A DNA stretch of 64,000 nt, from positions 56,438-120,437 of the forward strand of contig NZ_QTTN01000020.1 of the NCBI RefSeq assembly GCF_003386535.1, in the 5' to 3' direction. This document shows positions 63,311-64,000 of this stretch, piece by piece (positions within the stretch are counted from its first letter, which is position 1; each line of letters starts with the position of its first letter). The position numbers and the translations under genes were made by a program. Source of the stretch: Paenibacillus taihuensis (GTDB lineage: Bacteria > Bacillota > Bacilli > Paenibacillales > Paenibacillaceae). The notes under the pieces are model-generated. The model did not search any database and had not been told where the DNA came from. It worked only from the letters and a program-made list of their open reading frames with translations.

Positions 63311-63386
63311 TGGCTGGGGATCTAGGATTCGAACCTAGGGAATGACGGAGTCAAAGTCCGTTGCCTTACCGCTTGGCTAATCCCCA
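63311..63386 (-). tRNA. tRNA-Gln (anticodon UUG)
   Basis: Acceptor TGGGGAT, anticodon loop CTTTGAC, T-arm AGGTTCGAATCCT, encoded CCA. Confidence 0.95.
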
Positions 63387-63395
63387 TTAGTTTAA

Positions 63396-63471
63396 TGGTG
63401 GAGGCTGACGGGATCGAACCGCCGACCCTCTGCTTGTAAGGCAGATGCTCTCCCAGCTGAGCTAAGCCTCC
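63396..63471 (-). tRNA. tRNA-Val (anticodon UAC)
   Basis: Acceptor GGAGGCT, anticodon loop CTTACAA, T-arm GCGGTTCGATCCCGT, encoded CCA. Confidence 0.96.
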
Positions 63472-63487
63472 GTATATAGAAGAAAAA

Positions 63488-63562
63488 TGGTGACCCGTAG
63501 GGGACTCGAACCCCTGTTACCTCCGTGAAAGGGAGGTGTCTTAACCACTTGACCAACGGGCC
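63488..63562 (-). tRNA. tRNA-Glu (anticodon UUC)
   Basis: Acceptor GGCCCGT, anticodon loop CTTTCAC, T-arm GGGTTCGAGTCCC, encoded CCA. Confidence 0.96.
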
Positions 63563-63578
63563 GCGCTAAAAAGTTCAC

Positions 63579-63654
63579 TGGAGCTCTCAACCGGGATCGA
63601 ACCGGTGACCTCATCCTTACCATGGATGCACTCTACCGACTGAGCTATGAGAGC
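63579..63654 (-). tRNA. tRNA-Thr (anticodon GGU)
   Basis: Acceptor GCTCTCA, anticodon stem CATCC/GGATG with loop ATGGTAA, T-arm CGGTTCGATCCCG, encoded CCA. Confidence 0.95.
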
Positions 63655-63657
63655 AAA

Positions 63658-63733
63658 TGGCTCCCCGAACAGGACTCGAACCTGTGACAACTCGATTAAC
63701 AGTCGAGTGCTCTACCAACTGAGCTATCAGGGA
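63658..63733 (-). tRNA. tRNA-Asn (anticodon GUU)
   Basis: Acceptor TCCCTGA, anticodon loop CTGTTAA, T-arm AGGTTCGAGTCCT, encoded CCA. First tRNA after 23S rRNA; no 5S gene between. Confidence 0.95.
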
Positions 63734-63815
63734 ACATTATAGATGTTCGGGTACTTGACACCCTGAAAACTGGATACGAACCTTTGCGAAGTTCTTGCTT
63801 GGATGAACTTGTTTA

Positions 63816-64000
63816 GGATAAGCCCTCGACCGATTAGTATTCGTCAGCTCCACACATTGCTGCGCTTCCACCTCGAACCTATCAACCTGATCGTCTTTCA
63901 GGGGTCTTACTAATTGGGAAATCTCATCTTGAGGGGGGCTTCACGCTTAGATGCTTTCAGCGCTTATCCCGTCCGCACTTGGCTACCCAGCTATGCTCCT
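63816..64000 (-). rRNA. 23S rRNA, 3' end (partial)
   Basis: The minus strand reads into the end of 23S rRNA: GGAGCTGACGAATACTAATC followed by GGTCGAGGGCTTATCC at the 3' end. The gene continues beyond the window. Confidence 0.97.

Noticed and set aside
63734..63815. 5S rRNA gene between 23S and tRNA-Asn
   Set aside because: Gap is too short and lacks 5S-conserved sequence.

Overview
The window reads as chromosomal DNA of a spore-forming Firmicute of the Paenibacillus/Cohnella type. Evidence: the order sigW-rsiW-cdaA-cdaR-glmM-glmS with a glmS ribozyme, two complete gerA-type germination operons, three CUT1 sugar ABC transporters with YesM/YesN-type two-component systems, AGGAGG-type ribosome sites with many GTG/TTG starts, and a large tRNA cluster attached to an rRNA operon. 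I cannot name the species. Almost everything before 26 kb and after 50 kb is on the minus strand.

Layout. 1-15 kb: carbohydrate locus. In minus-strand order it has two LplB/LplC-type permeases with a lipoprotein binding protein, a response regulator and histidine kinase, an ADP-ribosylglycohydrolase-family enzyme with extra C-terminal domains, then a second binding protein, two permeases and an exported GH43 glycosidase cut by the window edge. 15-17.5 kb: a scar of gene remnants (GH32 fragment, HAD fragment, a GH43-like tail) with a nucleotidyltransferase, duplicated terminators and palindromic repeats. 17.5-23.5 kb: a third sugar transporter with its own two-component system. 23.6-26.3 kb: an ABC exporter with a zinc ribbon, plus a DUF1854 protein. 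26.6-33.5 kb: small membrane protein, gerA-type operon 1, phosphatase and membrane protein, sialidase-like protein. 33.6-40.7 kb: VOC protein, WYL regulator divergent from two effector-binding-fold paralogues, ZIP transporter, YjzC-like protein, and a PadR-DUF1048-DUF1048-ABC exporter operon. 41-44.7 kb: gerA-type operon 2, with fewer GC-rich codons. 44.8-50.5 kb: truncated azoreductase, DUF1330, LysR, MFS, SDR and SnoaL-like genes, and a decayed peptide-type ABC permease. 50.5-58.4 kb: glmS (with ribozyme), glmM, cdaR, cdaA, rsiW, sigW. 58.5-64 kb: ppc, a four-tRNA transcription unit, a Fur-controlled siderophore ABC ATPase, a seven-tRNA run and the 3' end of 23S rRNA.

How it works together. 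The first 23 kb is a set of extracellular sugar sensing and uptake modules. Each binding-protein gene is followed at once by an intercistronic hairpin, the usual way to make more binding protein than permease or regulator. The gene repertoire suggests beta-linked pentose or fructose polymers as substrates, but the true ligands cannot be read from sequence. The 50-58 kb block joins envelope-stress sigma control, c-di-AMP synthesis and UDP-GlcNAc precursor synthesis.

The observations I rate highest are: a glmS ribozyme separated from glmS by a terminator-like hairpin and a second structured leader; an ECF-type promoter lying between sigW and rsiW; a CGGACAT motif shared by three intergenic regions of the first sugar locus, two copies forming a 14-bp inverted repeat; the multi-domain ADP-ribosylglycohydrolase in a sugar-uptake locus; and a 23S gene followed directly by tRNA-Asn without a 5S gene. 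I did not find a clearly new multi-gene system.
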